From: Mesostigma viride
Taxonomy: Eukaryota; Streptophyta; Mesostigmatophyceae; Mesostigmatales; Mesostigmataceae
Assembly: GCA_009746045.1 (NCBI GenBank)
Contig: RPFO01000041.1
Coordinates: 6,591,302 to 6,655,301 of the forward strand
Length of the DNA stretch: 64,000 nucleotides
Reading direction: 5' to 3'
Below are positions 42,838-52,970 of the stretch, in pieces. The first letter of the stretch is position 1. Each line of letters starts with the position of its first letter. The notes under the pieces were generated by a model. It had not been told where the DNA came from and ran no database searches. It worked only from the letters and a program-made list of their open reading frames with translations. A program made the translations under genes and the position numbers.

Positions 42838-43294
42838 ATGGTATTTTCCTATCAATGAATGAATAAAGGCATTTTTGTCCAATACACGACTCCAACATCT
42901 CATTCACTCGTAGCTAGGCCCGCGGCCCGTAGATACGGCGTAGTACAACTGCAACATCCGAACACATTAGCAGAGCACAAGGAGGTGTGTCAAACTTTGA
43001 CACACCGGAAACTCCCAGGGGCGTAGTCAAATTCAAAATCCCTGAGGTGGCATTACTTCAAATTTCCATGTCCCAAGGTTGTAACAACCTCAAAGTCCCT
43101 GAAGAAGTGCCACCTCTGGAAACTTCCAGGGGGTACTAGGAGTGATGTGTGCGCGTCTGACAAAGACACGTGGCACTCTTTTGATAGACCACGTCTCGTT
43201 TTGGAAGTGTTTGGTCGTTTTATTAAGGTATAAGTACGAGAGGGTCGTTCCAAACACCGTGAAATTGTCTCTGTTTCGGCCATCTTTGGTGGCC
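42838..43294. other. intergenic region with short repeats
   Basis: Poly(A)-type AATAAAG at 42862 ends the preceding gene. At 42985-43140 short pieces such as GGAAACTTCCAGGGG and AAAxTCCCTGA recur, with GTGTCAAACTTTGACAC forming a hairpin at about 42988-43004. A TATA-like GGTATAAGTA lies at about 43228, 65 bp before the next start. Confidence 0.55.
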
Positions 43295-44152
43295 ATGGCG
43301 GCCATCGTGAAGTACCTCACCCCAACGGACGGGTCAGACGAATACCCGGCATTCCATGGTAAAATCAGAGTAACTCCATACGGCGAGATGTCAGTTCATG
43401 ATGCAAACAGCGCGGTGGGGATCAAAGAGCCGCGCAAGTACTGGGAACGGCTGAAGAAGGATCATCCGGAAGTCGTGACATTTTGTCACGACTGGAAATT
43501 CCCGGGGGCAAGGCAGCGAGACACACCGGTGACCGATCGTCAGGGGTTGACGAAGATCATCATGCTTCTTCCCGGAAAGATGGCCGCCAAGTTCCGGGAG
43601 AGCATCTCCATCCTCCTAGAACGATACTTGAACGCGGATCGGACTCTGGCCGAGGACATCTTGAAGCGCGCGGACGCCAAGGATGGGACCGACACGGCGT
43701 TGTCTACTCTGCAGCAGAACAATCGCATCAAGAGCTGCCTGTCTACCCGCAATTTGAACGACGCCATCAAGGGGTACCTCGACAACCACAAGGGGAGCGG
43801 CCTTATGTATCCCAAAGTTCACGACACGAACAATCTGGCTGTGACTGGCAAGACTTCTAGCGAGCTTCGCGCCATCTATCACGTTGGCGGATCGGCACGC
43901 GACCTGCTCACGAACGTGCAGAGCGCGGGCATGAACTTCATCCAAGCCCTCGAAACAGAAGAAATCAAGCAGACGGGCGATAACCCGCTGGGCATCGCGA
44001 AACGCAAACGGGATTTGCTCGAACCAGTGTTTAAGGCTACCGGACTTCACGACACGCGCGCGGACAAGGACTGCATCCAGGAGAACGTCAAGGTCATGCG
44101 CCTCAACCAGCGTCTCACTCGCGAGTCCCGCACGGCCATCATGGTCAACTAG
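43295..44152 (+). CDS. hypothetical protein with a Bro/KilA-like region
   Basis: 285 residues from the ATG at 43295 (GGTGGCCATGG); upstream in-frame codons belong to the promoter. Residues 1-60 resemble an N-terminal DNA-binding or antirepressor-like domain (V-x-D-A-N-S-A-V-G-I). At about 70-125 the pattern L-P-G-K-M-A-A-K-F-R-x5-L-L-E-R-Y-L-x-A-D is like sequences seen in hypothetical proteins of large algal viruses and their hosts. The rest is helical. I am fairly unsure of the family. Confidence 0.55.
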   Translation: MAAIVKYLTPTDGSDEYPAFHGKIRVTPYGEMSVHDANSAVGIKEPRKYWERLKKDHPEVVTFCHDWKFPGARQRDTPVTDRQGLTKIIMLLPGKMAAKFRESISILLERYLNADRTLAEDILKRADAKDGTDTALSTLQQNNRIKSCLSTRNLNDAIKGYLDNHKGSGLMYPKVHDTNNLAVTGKTSSELRAIYHVGGSARDLLTNVQSAGMNFIQALETEEIKQTGDNPLGIAKRKRDLLEPVFKATGLHDTRADKDCIQENVKVMRLNQRLTRESRTAIMVN

Positions 44153-44502
44153 TCACACCAACCTACGTGCCTTCTCTAACAGACTGACAAGTGGGCGCGC
44201 CTTGGAAAAGGCAGTGGTTAAAAACCGTAACCTCTGGAATTCCCCTGTCCCGGGCATCGAGAGGCCTTAATATTATTCACACATTCCAAAGTTGTATACC
44301 CCAGATACAACTTCAAATTCCCCAGTCCCGGGCGGCGAGAGGCCTTTTGGCCAGGTAGCTAGTGGGTCCACTCATTGTTGGAATTGTCAATTAAAACACT
44401 TTATTATTCATTCATCAATAAAGTTCTTTATTACTCATTACATTTCATCCATCCATCAACCAAGTCCCCAAACCCCAGCATCCCAATCCCCAATTCCCGA
44501 GT
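44153..44502. other. convergent 3' region
   Basis: No gene. The block CCCxGTCCCGGGC, six more bases, then GAGAGGCCTT occurs at 44244-44270 and again at 44320-44346. ATTCATTCATCAATAAAG (about 44406) and AATTAAAAC give polyadenylation-type signals for either strand. Confidence 0.55.
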
Positions 44503-46003
44503 CTACAGCTCGCCCACGGGCGTGTACGAGAACAGCGCCGTGGCCTTGTCCCGCAAGTTAGCCACCCTATTCTGAATAGCAGCCGCCCCAGAACGACCCG
44601 CGGAAGCGCAAGCCCGCACCACCGTGCTCCTCGCGAAGAAGCTGAACTCCCTCGCCATCGTCGCGTAGTCGCGCCGGCGGTCCTCGGGCACCAGAGGAAG
44701 CAAGTCCCTCAAGAGGTGCTCGTTCAGAGTCGCCAGAGCCAGCGCCTGCGTGCGCAACGCCGCGCGCTGGTCGATGCGAGCCGCCATCTCCGGAGACGAG
44801 GGCGCGATCTTGGCCAGGCAGGCGTCCACCGCGTCCCTCTCTGCCCTGACCGCCTTGCAGGTCCCCTGCAGCACGCACGGCTGCCTCCACCCCTCCTCGA
44901 TCCGGGCGTTGCGGATGTTCCTCCATATGGAGTTCCTCCTGCTCCTTGTCCTCTGCCTCGTTGAGCGGCACCTTGGTGGGCATCTGCCCCCAGCACTTGG
45001 CGGGCGTGACCACCATGAGGGGGTATACGAGCTTGGCGTCCTGCTCCGGGTCGATGTTCTCCACGCGCGCGGGCTTCCTGTCCTCCCCGGGCAGCAGGAG
45101 GAGCCTGTCGACCTTGTGCTGCTCTCCCGCCGGCGTGGGGAAGACCCTGGCCGCCGGGTTCCTCGTGAGCAGCGCCCTGACCTGCGCGGAGTGCTGCCTG
45201 GGCGCGTGAACGGGCACGTCCCTGTTGATGAGCACGTGGTTGGGGAGGATCTGCCTGGGCTGCTGCGGCTGCTGCGTCTGCGTCTGCGGCTGTGCGAGGA
45301 CGGGGCTTCTCGCGGCCATGGCGGTTGCGGCGACTTGCATCCTAGCGAGGTTCTGCATCCCCTGCGCGAAGAGGTTGACGGGCGGCAGGAGCGGGGGCCC
45401 CGCGGGCCTGGGCACGACTTGGGGCAGCTTGGGCACGCCCACGACGGTGTGCGTGTTGCAGGGCACGCCCACGGCGACGGAGATGACCGTCTTGGCTCTC
45501 TTTGCCGCCGCCACCGCGGGCACGATGCGGTAAACGAGCTCCTTCCTCCCGTCCGGGTGCACGACCTCCATGGTGACGGCTCCCTCGGGCAGCGAGAGGA
45601 TGGGCGTGGGCGCAGGGGCCTGAGAAAGGGCTGGCGAAAGGGCCGGGGCGGGCAAGGGCGCGGGCGCCATCTCCAGGGGTCGTTTCGGCCTCTGCGCGTT
45701 GAGGTTGGCGTTTGCCTGCGTCTGCGTCTGCGGCTGCGGCTGGGCCTGCGGCTGGGCCTGCGTCTGCGTGGGCGCTGGCGTGGGCGCTTGCGTGGGCTTG
45801 TTGTTGTTGTTGTTTGCGGCCCCCGTGCCCGCCTGGACCGCCTTGATGACCTCGGGCACGATTTTGAGCGTGGCGAGCGCGGTGGCGGCCTCCTTCTCGT
45901 CGTCAGAGAGGTTCAGAGAGTGCATTTCGGGGATTTCCTTTTCCTGAGTCTGAGCCTTAGCCTGAGCCTGAGCGGCCTCGCACAAAACGGAGAAGGCGTC
46001 CAT
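44503..46003 (-). pseudogene. Gln/Pro/Ala-rich protein with helical C-terminus, one frameshift
   Basis: About 490 codons. From ATG 46003 the protein is low-complexity (Gln-Thr and Ala-Pro repeats at about 85-145) with folded stretches near 155-180 and 300-350. Near 44935 the frame must change. After that point the frame ending at 44503 encodes a regular helical domain (RNSIWRNIRNARIEEGW, then AERDAVDACLAKI), whereas the uninterrupted frame turns Gly/Arg-rich. So the native product probably ends at 44503. The start is preceded by CCATAGCCA 20-28 nt upstream. Transcription-factor-like composition; no family. Confidence 0.6.
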
Positions 46004-46536
46004 GTCTGGCGTGTAGGAGTGTTGGCTATGGCTGTTCGTTCGCTAGCTTGTGTGTGTGCGCGTGTAAGTCTGTGCGTGTTCCTTGCGCGTCGGAGTGCTT
46101 TTGTCCTTTCCCGTGGGTCTCGCGTGTGGCGTGGTGGCTGGACCAATGGGCGCTCGGCGCTCGGCGGTCGTAACGGTCTTTCTGCCCCGCGTCCCGGCCC
46201 GTCCAATGGGCGTGCACGGGATCTCGTAACCGCCGGCGCGTGCCGTGTTCGTCCCGTGTTCGTTCCGTCCTTCTCGGTCCACGAGTGGCGGCCGGCGCCC
46301 GGTGGTGACGCACGGGATCTCTGCGCGGATCCGCTGACAAGATCTCGTGGCGGGCCGCGGGAATCTTCTAGAAGTTTCCAGCCGGCGCGACGCCGTCCGT
46401 TTTCGTCCAATGGGAACGCACGGGAATCGAGGCCGGTCCGCGTAGAAAGTGCGTGGTCCCCTCGGACTTGGCCATCTCACTCACGCATCCCTCGCTATCG
46501 TCTATCTCGGCACTCTTCCTTGCTTCCTTTCTGGCT
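46004..46536. promoter_or_regulatory. divergent promoter region with CCAAT and CACGGGA elements
   Basis: Separates 46003 (minus) and 46537 (plus). Three CCAATGGG sites (46143, 46203, 46408) lie near CACGGGA sites (46215, 46310, 46420). Two are in tight pairs such as CCAATGGGCGTGCACGGGAT. The minus-strand CCATAGCCA is at 46023-46031 and its inverted form TGGCTATGG at 46532-46540. No coding evidence in between. Confidence 0.6.
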
Positions 46537-47454
46537 ATGGCTTCCTCCGCCCGTTTCCTGTCTTGCAACAAGTGCAACCGGGCGTTCCCCGAGTCCCATT
46601 TCGTGTCCGCCCGCTTGGCGAACGGGTTCACGCTGGCGTGCCTTTCTTGCCGCGAAACTCAGAACAAGCAGGCCCGCCTTCGCAAGGCCCGCGCGAAGGA
46701 GATGCAGCGGGACGAGGAGGAGGACTACGAGAACGTGCCCTCCTTCAGCTACAGCTCCTCCGAGGGCGTCTCCTCCGAGATTTCCTCGCCTTCCTCTGTT
46801 CACGGCGCTGCCTCCGCCGAGGCCGTTTCCGAGTCGTCTTCTGACGCTGAGTCCGAGCCGGCTCGCCTGCCTTCTCCTCGCACTCCGTGCGCGCCTTGCA
46901 TGCCGGCTCCTTTCCGCCGCTGCCTTCGCGTGAAGGGCAAGAACCCGCACCTGCGCCCTCACGACGGGATGGGCGCTCGCGTGAAGGACAGCTCTCGCCG
47001 CGAGTTGCGCGGCTGCCGTCGCCGTCTGTCTCCCTACTTCCGCGGTTCTCCTCCCAAGTCTTCGGAGGCGCACGTGCAGGACGACGAGGTGCTCGGTTGG
47101 GGCGCGTTCGAGGGCCCCGTGAAGGATCTTTTGAGCGAGTCCCGCATCCGTCGCAGCGACCGCGAGATCCGCGAGGCGATCGATCTGATGGCCGCCGAGG
47201 AGGAGAAGTCGCTGGCTCCCGCCCCCGCCCCCGCCCCCGCTCCTTGCGCTCCGGAGGAGGAGGAGGAGGAGGACGTGTTTTCTGCGATGGGCCCCTTCCG
47301 CGTGGAGGACATGGACCTGGACCTGGACTTGGAGCGTCTGGGCGAGGACCTTTTCTGCGACTTCCGTTTGGGCGCTCTTTCCTTGGAGGACATCGCCGGG
47401 CTCGAGAAGGTGGAGAAGGAGCGTTGGTTCCTCCCCTTCGAGCTGAAGAATTGA
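46537..47454 (+). CDS. zinc-ribbon and acidic low-complexity protein
   Basis: 305 residues from the ATG at 46537 (GGCTATGGC). The N-terminus C-N-K-C-x10+-F-x9-C-x2-C (residues about 9-40) is a two-CxxC zinc ribbon. Then come a Ser/Glu-rich region, a basic middle (SSRRELRGCRRRLSPYFRG), an Ala-Pro repeat with poly-Glu, and a C-terminal acidic tail (MDLDLDLERLGEDLF). The same ribbon-plus-acidic design recurs at 52971-54029. AATAAAG follows at 47511. A regulatory role is inferred from composition. Confidence 0.65.
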   Translation: MASSARFLSCNKCNRAFPESHFVSARLANGFTLACLSCRETQNKQARLRKARAKEMQRDEEEDYENVPSFSYSSSEGVSSEISSPSSVHGAASAEAVSESSSDAESEPARLPSPRTPCAPCMPAPFRRCLRVKGKNPHLRPHDGMGARVKDSSRRELRGCRRRLSPYFRGSPPKSSEAHVQDDEVLGWGAFEGPVKDLLSESRIRRSDREIREAIDLMAAEEEKSLAPAPAPAPAPCAPEEEEEEDVFSAMGPFRVEDMDLDLDLERLGEDLFCDFRLGALSLEDIAGLEKVEKERWFLPFELKN

Positions 47455-47644
47455 AGTCCTCGGGCCGTTGTTTTGCCCCTTTCCACGGGGCTTGCTTGCC
47501 CCATGCATGATAATAAAGTACATTTCCTCCCCTTTGATTGGCCCCCACTCGTGTGCACTAGGTAGTTCCGCGGCCTCGCGTATCTGTACTAGGAACTCGC
47601 TACACCCGCCGAATCCGAGCGATCCGATTGGCCGCTAGTAGACG

Positions 47645-48460
47645 TACTTGGAGTATCGACCAGTAGGGATAGCATAACCACGCTCCTCCATTTTGGACCC
47701 GTTTCCCACGGGATGGTGATGGTAAAGGTGACTCTGCTGTTTTTTTCGCGTTTGGAAAACGAAAAATTTAGTTTTGCTGGACAAGGTAAATCGGGCATAT
47801 CGCGGTCCGTGGTCCGGCACATGTCAATATTTTATGGTCAGCGATGGAGTATATTAATATGACCGTTCCATTCAATATTTTATGGTCAGCGATGGAGTAT
47901 ATTAATAATGCTGGCACATGTCAATATTTTATGGTCAGCGATGGAGTATATTAATAATGCTGGCACATGTCAATATTTTATGGTCAGCGATGGAGTATAT
48001 TAATAATGCTGGCACATGTCAATATTTTATGGTCAGCGATGGAGTATATTAATAATGCTGGCACATGTCAATATTTTATGGTCAGCGATGGAGTATATTA
48101 ATAATGCTGGCACATGTCAATATTTTATGGTCAGCGATGGAGTATATTAATAATGCTGGCACATGTCAATATTTTATGGTCAGCGATGGAGTATATTAAT
48201 AATGCTGGCACATGTCAAAATTTTATGGTCAGCGATGGAGTATATTAATATGACCGTTACATTCAAACTTGTATGGTCATCGACGGAGTAGAGAGGAATC
48301 GCATCCCTACGAGATTCATCACGTCCAGCAAAACTAAATTTTTCGTTTTCCAAACGCGAAAAAAACAGCAGAGTCACCTTTACCATCACCATCCCGTGGG
48401 AAACAGGCCCAAAAGGGAGGAGCGTGGTGGTGCTATCCCTACTGGTCGATACTCCAAGTA
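47645..48460. mobile_element. foldback element: 138-bp inverted arms around nine 49-bp repeats
   Basis: Arms 47645-47782 and 48323-48460 are inverted copies with only about six differences by eye. ATTGG and CCAAT flank them at 47627-47635 and 48473-48481. Between the arms lie tandem 49-bp units. There is no transposase or other reading frame. A foldback/MITE-like transposon or a replication or packaging structure are the main options. The arms carry TCCCACGGGA, the element found across block B. Confidence 0.75.
47826..48275. repeat. nine tandem 49-bp repeats
   Basis: Unit contains GTCAATATTTTATGGTCAGC and GATGGAGTATATTAATAATG. First and last units differ (ATATGACCGTTnCATTCAA at both ends), giving partial inverted symmetry to the array. 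Not a CRISPR: there are no variable spacers. Confidence 0.85.
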
Positions 48461-48516
48461 TTCTAAGTGTCGTCCAATCAGAAAGCCTCTTTTGATAGCC
48501 TGCGAGTCTCGACCGA

Positions 48517-49217
48517 TCATTTGCCGGCCATGTCGGCCCCTGTCTGGGCCCGTTTCCACGTCGGCCGGATGTTCGTGTAGTGGAGTCTCTGCAGCCCCTC
48601 TTCCTTGGAGGGCGACCCGCGCGCCACGGGGATCACGTGGTCGAAATGCCAGGCCTTGCCGTAGTTCACCCACGTCATCCCCGGCTTCATCATCGCGTCC
48701 ATGTGGCGGATGAATCCGGGGATGTCGGTCCCGAGGGCCTTCAAGAGCACGTCCCGGGAATAGACGCCCAGCACCCTCATGTAAGGTCGGAACAGGTTTC
48801 GGTATATCTTCTCTCGCGGCCTGCAAATCATGCAGCTCTTCTTGGTGGTGCCGGGTGATTCTCGCACTGCCCGATGCCGCAACGCTGACAGGCCGTCTTG
48901 AAACCGTGGGGACACCTCTGCATTTCCTCCGAGAGCGATCTCGCGTGGATGCCGCACGTTTTGCACCTGCGCTTCCTCCCGTGTCGGCACACCCCTCCGC
49001 GCGCCACCGGTTCGGGAGGGCGCGTCTTGTTCTTCGAGATGCCGCACTTTTTGCACGCGTACTTCCTGCCGTGGGGGCACACCGCTGGCCGGGAAGGCTG
49101 CAGGCCGGGAAGGCGCGCCTTCTTCGTCGGGATCCCGCACTTTTTGCACGCGTACTTCCTGCCGTGGTGGCACACCGGAGCTTTTGGTCGCGAGCCCGTC
49201 ACCCGCTCGCCCCTCAT
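48517..49217 (-). pseudogene. zinc-knuckle HNH endonuclease, frameshifted copy
   Basis: About 233 codons from ATG 49217. Four modules of the form C-x-H-G-x-K-x2-C-x2-C-G lie in the first half. Near 48855 a one-base shift moves into the frame ending at 48517, which carries SCMICRP and the HNH core WHFDHVIPV plus LQRLHYTN. Motifs match the intron-encoded HNH protein at 8803-9498 in the same order. Unlike that copy it stands alone, between two block B genes. A (CT)n run lies directly upstream (49221-49250). Likely inactive if the shift is real. Confidence 0.75.
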
Positions 49218-49743
49218 GGCGTCTCTCTCTCTCTCTCTCTCTCTCTGCCCCTCCCCTTTTACGCCCGGAGAAAGGGATTCGAAAGCCTTCGAAAGCCTTC
49301 CAGAAACGCCTCGACCGGTAGTATCCACCAATAGAAACGCGAGGAACGCGACCCCGTGAGCCCCCACGCGGAACCGGGCCGGGGTTCCAGAAGCGCGCGC
49401 CGACAGCGGGTCGTTCGGACCGGTCCGTGAGTCAGCACGCGGGACCGTCTAGTAGCGCCGCGCCGGACGCGGCCTTTCCGGTCCCGTGAGTCAGCACGCG
49501 GGACCGTCTAGTAGCGCCGCGCCGGACGCGGCCTTTCCGGTCCCGTGAGTCAGCACGCGGAACTGGCCGGAGGTTCTAGAAGCGCCGCGCCGGACAAGGC
49601 CCACCCGTGGATGGACCAATCCCGTGCGTCCGCCGCCACCCGTGGAAAATCACAAAGACTGCGGCCACCCACGGGGAAGCCATCTCACGCAAGACCAACC
49701 AGCGAGCCAGAAACCAAACGCCTTCTCTTTTCACGACATAGCC
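49218..49743. promoter_or_regulatory. promoter region with 59-bp repeats
   Basis: Begins with (CT)n at 49221-49250. From about 49354 to 49600 it holds copies of a unit containing GTGAGTCAGCACGCGGGACC and TAGTAGCGCCGCGCCGGACG; the clearest phase is 49427, 49486, 49545 (period 59). CCAATCCCGTGCG at 49616 and ACATAGCCATGG at 49737 lie next to the following start. Confidence 0.65.
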
Positions 49744-50853
49744 ATGGCCATCACCACGCGCTCCATGGCCTCCATGCGCAGGCGCTCCTCGCGCAAGCCG
49801 GTGCCAAAGCTGCGAGACGGATTCGTGCAGTTCGTGCTGGGCGCCCACCTGGCCAGGAAGCAAGCGCCCCTCCGCAAGCGCAAAGCCGTCAAGGGATGCC
49901 GCCTCCGCTGCTGCGACCCCAACGCCGTCCTCTGCCCCTCCTCGCCTCTGCCGGAGGAGCGCGAGTACGCCCTCACCGACCTGGTCCCCGACCCCGACGA
50001 GTCCGTGGCCCCCTTCGACTACGAGCAGGCCGTCAGAGACCACTACCCCTGCGACAAGTGCCACAAGAAGGGACCGGACAGCATCTTGATGCGACACAAC
50101 CCCAGGAACCAGATGGGCTCCATGGACGACATCCTCTGCGAGGAGTGCCTCGTCTCCTGCATCGGCATCATCATGGACGAGGGCAGGGACTCCGAGTACC
50201 GAAAGAAGTACATGTCCCAGTGGATCAGGGTGCCCGTGCCCAAGCCGGAAACCAGCCGCCCGCTCGTCCCGCTGGAACAAGGGGGGCAGTACAGGTGCCG
50301 CGAGTGCAAGACCATGCCGTACAAGGTCGCCTTCCGCGTCCTGCACAAGGAGGGGGACACCGAGCCGGGGATCTACTGCGAGCCCTGCGTCAACAGGCAG
50401 GTCGTGGCCATCATGCGCAAAGGAAACCACGAGGACTTCGGCCCCATGGTCGCCAGCTGCGAGGACGTCCTGCGCCGCTTCAAGCTTGACGAGGACTTGG
50501 CGCGCATCTGCACCTCCCTCGCCCCCTCCTACAACTTCCCCTACTACGACCAGTGGCCGCCCGCGAGGTGCGAGAGCTGCAAGCGCGAGTTCGAGCACCA
50601 CGCCATGTCCGCCTACATGATGTACATCCCGCAGGAGGGCACCATGGGCGTGGCCTGCCACTTCTGCGCCAGGAACGCGCACAGGAAGGCCCTCATCAAG
50701 TTCGACGGGTACAGCTTCGAAAACTGCTTCAAGGCGTGGTACCAGGACGGAGAAAACACCAAGCTATCCGGGCACCTGGCGCCCCTCACGGACATCACCA
50801 CCCTCCTGGGCGTGCACGCCATCGGCGCCCCCGTGCCGGTCGACTACGATTAA
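49744..50853 (+). CDS. multi-zinc-ribbon protein
   Basis: 369 residues from the ATG at 49744 (CATAGCCATGG). A basic N-terminus (RRRSSRKPVPK) is followed by three CxxC pairs spread over the protein: C-D-K-C/C-E-E-C, C-R-E-C/C-E-P-C and C-E-S-C/C-H-F-C. Each is separated by about 30 residues, giving three zinc ribbons. Each ribbon holds an internal aliphatic segment. No catalytic motif is seen. It is probably a nucleic-acid or protein-binding factor, by composition. Confidence 0.65.
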   Translation: MAITTRSMASMRRRSSRKPVPKLRDGFVQFVLGAHLARKQAPLRKRKAVKGCRLRCCDPNAVLCPSSPLPEEREYALTDLVPDPDESVAPFDYEQAVRDHYPCDKCHKKGPDSILMRHNPRNQMGSMDDILCEECLVSCIGIIMDEGRDSEYRKKYMSQWIRVPVPKPETSRPLVPLEQGGQYRCRECKTMPYKVAFRVLHKEGDTEPGIYCEPCVNRQVVAIMRKGNHEDFGPMVASCEDVLRRFKLDEDLARICTSLAPSYNFPYYDQWPPARCESCKREFEHHAMSAYMMYIPQEGTMGVACHFCARNAHRKALIKFDGYSFENCFKAWYQDGENTKLSGHLAPLTDITTLLGVHAIGAPVPVDYD

Positions 50854-51317
50854 ACAGCCTCATGGGATCAATAGCCACAAGTGCACACCTAGCCCAGCCC
50901 TCATCAATAGACAAGTCTCTGCCTGTAAATTATTAACTTGTAATGAAAAAACGATTCGTGCATGCCCACATCTCATGCAGTGCCACGGGACTTAGAAAAA
51001 TCCCGTGGCACACAAAACATAAGGAAAACATGGGGTCACCCTCGCGGAAACCCAAGGTGACCCCAGGGGTGGGCACCTGGGACACATGGATCCACGGGAA
51101 ATCATCACAGGTGGCCAGGGTGTGACAGTAGCCAGCATACCATCACAATCCCGTGGGGTGCATGGACATGTGTGCAATACATCCATTATTATTCATAATA
51201 AAATCCAATTACACATTGTGATGCCATGAAATGACTCAATAATGCAAACAGTGTCCATTGCTTTATTCATTTATTCAAAAACAGCTGTAATTCATGAACT
51301 GTCAAGCCACCAAAGGT
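50854..51317. terminator. convergent 3' region with two strong hairpins
   Basis: Two perfect hairpins follow the zinc-ribbon gene: 50980-51011 (11-bp arms of GTGCCACGGGA) and 51031-51065 (10-bp arms of TGGGGTCACC). AATAAAA near 51195 and AATAAAG-like on the opposite strand near 51262 supply polyadenylation-type signals for both convergent genes. Confidence 0.55.
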
Positions 51318-52313
51318 CTACGTCTTCTTCTGGCCGGCCTGGGCGGCCTGGGCGGCCTGGGCGGCCATGCTCTCTGCGATTTGAGCGTGTGTGAACCCCA
51401 TAGTCGCCATGTGGTTCAACATCCTTTGCAGGGCGTTTATTCCAGAAGCAACTTCAGCGTCACTAGGGACAGGCTTGCTCCCTGACCCCTGCCCAGCTGC
51501 TGGCTTCTCCCCAGGAGTGACAGGTGCAGGCTTCTCCTCCTCGCTGGCGGGTGCAGGCTTGTTTCCAGCACTGGGTGCAGGCTTCTCCTCAGCACCGGCT
51601 GCAGGCTTCTGGGAAGGGACGGGGGTCTTCTTGATGGCGAATGACCTGTCTGCCGGGCTCGGCGTGATTTTTGTTAGCTTTACGCGTCGTCCCACCGGTG
51701 GCGACTTCCTTGCCCTCTTGGAGGAGGGAGTGGATCCCTCCTCCTTCTTTACCACTACCTCCCACTGCATGGGCGGGGGGTCGTTGGTTCCGGTAACGTC
51801 GACCTCCTGGGCTGCGAGGATTTCTTCCTGCTGCATGCGTTCATTCCACGCATCTCTCGCCATCTTGGCTGTGACGCGATTCCCTGGAGCCACGTTCGCC
51901 GTCCCCCTAAAGTTCTTGAGAAAGTCACGCATCCTTGCGTCGTACTGGCTGTCAATCTTGGACAGTGGCAACCATGCCAGGGTGAGGTCAGAAAACCTCG
52001 TCCTCACGTGCATTACCCCGCCTTCCAGCTTAACGCTGTCGAATTTGTACACCTTTCCGTCGTCGTTGTATGCTGGCTCCTCCTCCTCCTCGTCTTCCTC
52101 ATCTGATGACGAGGAGGAGGAGACAATGTCGGCATTTGCCGGCCCCCCCTGGGTGGCCTTGCCCCTAGAGTTTCTCTTTGAAATGTCGTCGACTGTTTCC
52201 TGGAGTATATCTCCTACAGCGTGAAATAAAGCGGCGATTGGCAGCCGCTTCGCCTGCCTCACGTTATCCTTCATAATATCGCTATCCTTCGTCATACCTG
52301 GGCTATCGTTCAT
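51318..52313 (-). CDS. acidic low-complexity protein
   Basis: 331 residues. An N-terminal helical part, a Ser/Asp/Glu tract (SSSSSSDEEDEEEEE) near 65-80, a folded stretch (YKFDSVKLEGGVMHVRTRF) to about 150, a basic segment (KRARKSPPVGRRVKL), then Lys-Pro-Ala-rich repeats. The C-terminus LQRMLNHMATMGFTHAQIAE has an MGF like UBA domains, which bind ubiquitin, but that is weak. Located between two zinc-ribbon genes. Confidence 0.55.
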   Translation of the reverse strand: MNDSPGMTKDSDIMKDNVRQAKRLPIAALFHAVGDILQETVDDISKRNSRGKATQGGPANADIVSSSSSSDEEDEEEEEPAYNDDGKVYKFDSVKLEGGVMHVRTRFSDLTLAWLPLSKIDSQYDARMRDFLKNFRGTANVAPGNRVTAKMARDAWNERMQQEEILAAQEVDVTGTNDPPPMQWEVVVKKEEGSTPSSKRARKSPPVGRRVKLTKITPSPADRSFAIKKTPVPSQKPAAGAEEKPAPSAGNKPAPASEEEKPAPVTPGEKPAAGQGSGSKPVPSDAEVASGINALQRMLNHMATMGFTHAQIAESMAAQAAQAAQAGQKKT

Positions 52314-52970
52314 TGTGTCACTTCTCTTCGCGTTGCTTGATCAATTAATTCATTGCACGCATGCACGCCGCCTTTGATTCATTTTGTATATGTTTACCAC
52401 CCCAAAAATTCGATAATTTGCCAAGTGGGCCGCCAGCCACCCCCTTACAATTCGTCCCAAGTCCAGAATGTGCATTATATACGATTGTGTTGCGTGATAC
52501 TGCATTCGTACGGTGCAAGTACCATATTCTGGCGTCGTACGGTGCAGTATAGGCGCGGCTCTGAATTCGGTGGTCCCGGACTTGAGAAAATTGCCTAAGT
52601 CCCAAACACTAAGGCGTATGGGCCTGCTACCTAAGTGCACAGGCCAAAGTACTTGTCCAAATTGTAATTAAATTATATATCCATGCAAGGCTTGATAAGC
52701 ACATTGTTCGTGAATGTTTGCATGCAAGAAACTTTTATTATTTCAATAACATCATGAGTAAATATATGAAAATGCACAAGGTCCCACGGGACTTGCCCTA
52801 TACTGACTACCATGCGTGCTAGTGTACATCACAAATGACAATGATGTGAGTCCTAGGGACTTGTCTTTAGTCCCCCTTCATGGAGCAGGGCCTCATGGAG
52901 GGGTTGGAGCCAGACGGGCCAGCTCGAAAACGCTGGGAGGGGTTGGCACCACGGAAGACCTTCTCCTTCT
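52314..52970. other. intergenic region
   Basis: No supported gene. CGTACGGTGCA occurs twice (52508 and 52535) and ATTATTTCAATAA near 52738 gives a 3'-end-type signal. CCCACGGGACTTG at 52784 is another copy of the block B element. A poly-A-rich AT tract spans 52660-52750. Confidence 0.5.

Noticed and set aside
44750-46933. Very long plus-strand open frame opposite the Gln-rich gene
   Set aside because: Composition (Arg/Gly/Leu) is that of an antisense shadow, and it crosses a promoter region and the start of 46537.
46495-47523. Minus-strand frames opposite the 46537 zinc-ribbon gene
   Set aside because: Shadow translation of GC-rich codons; the plus strand has the zinc ribbon, a good start and a 3' signal.
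47826-48275. CRISPR-like array
   Set aside because: The 49-bp units follow each other directly with no unique spacers, and no cas genes are present.
49221-49250. (CT)n run as part of a coding frame
   Set aside because: It gives only Ser-Leu dipeptide repeats and sits before the ATG of the HNH copy; treated as a microsatellite in the leader.
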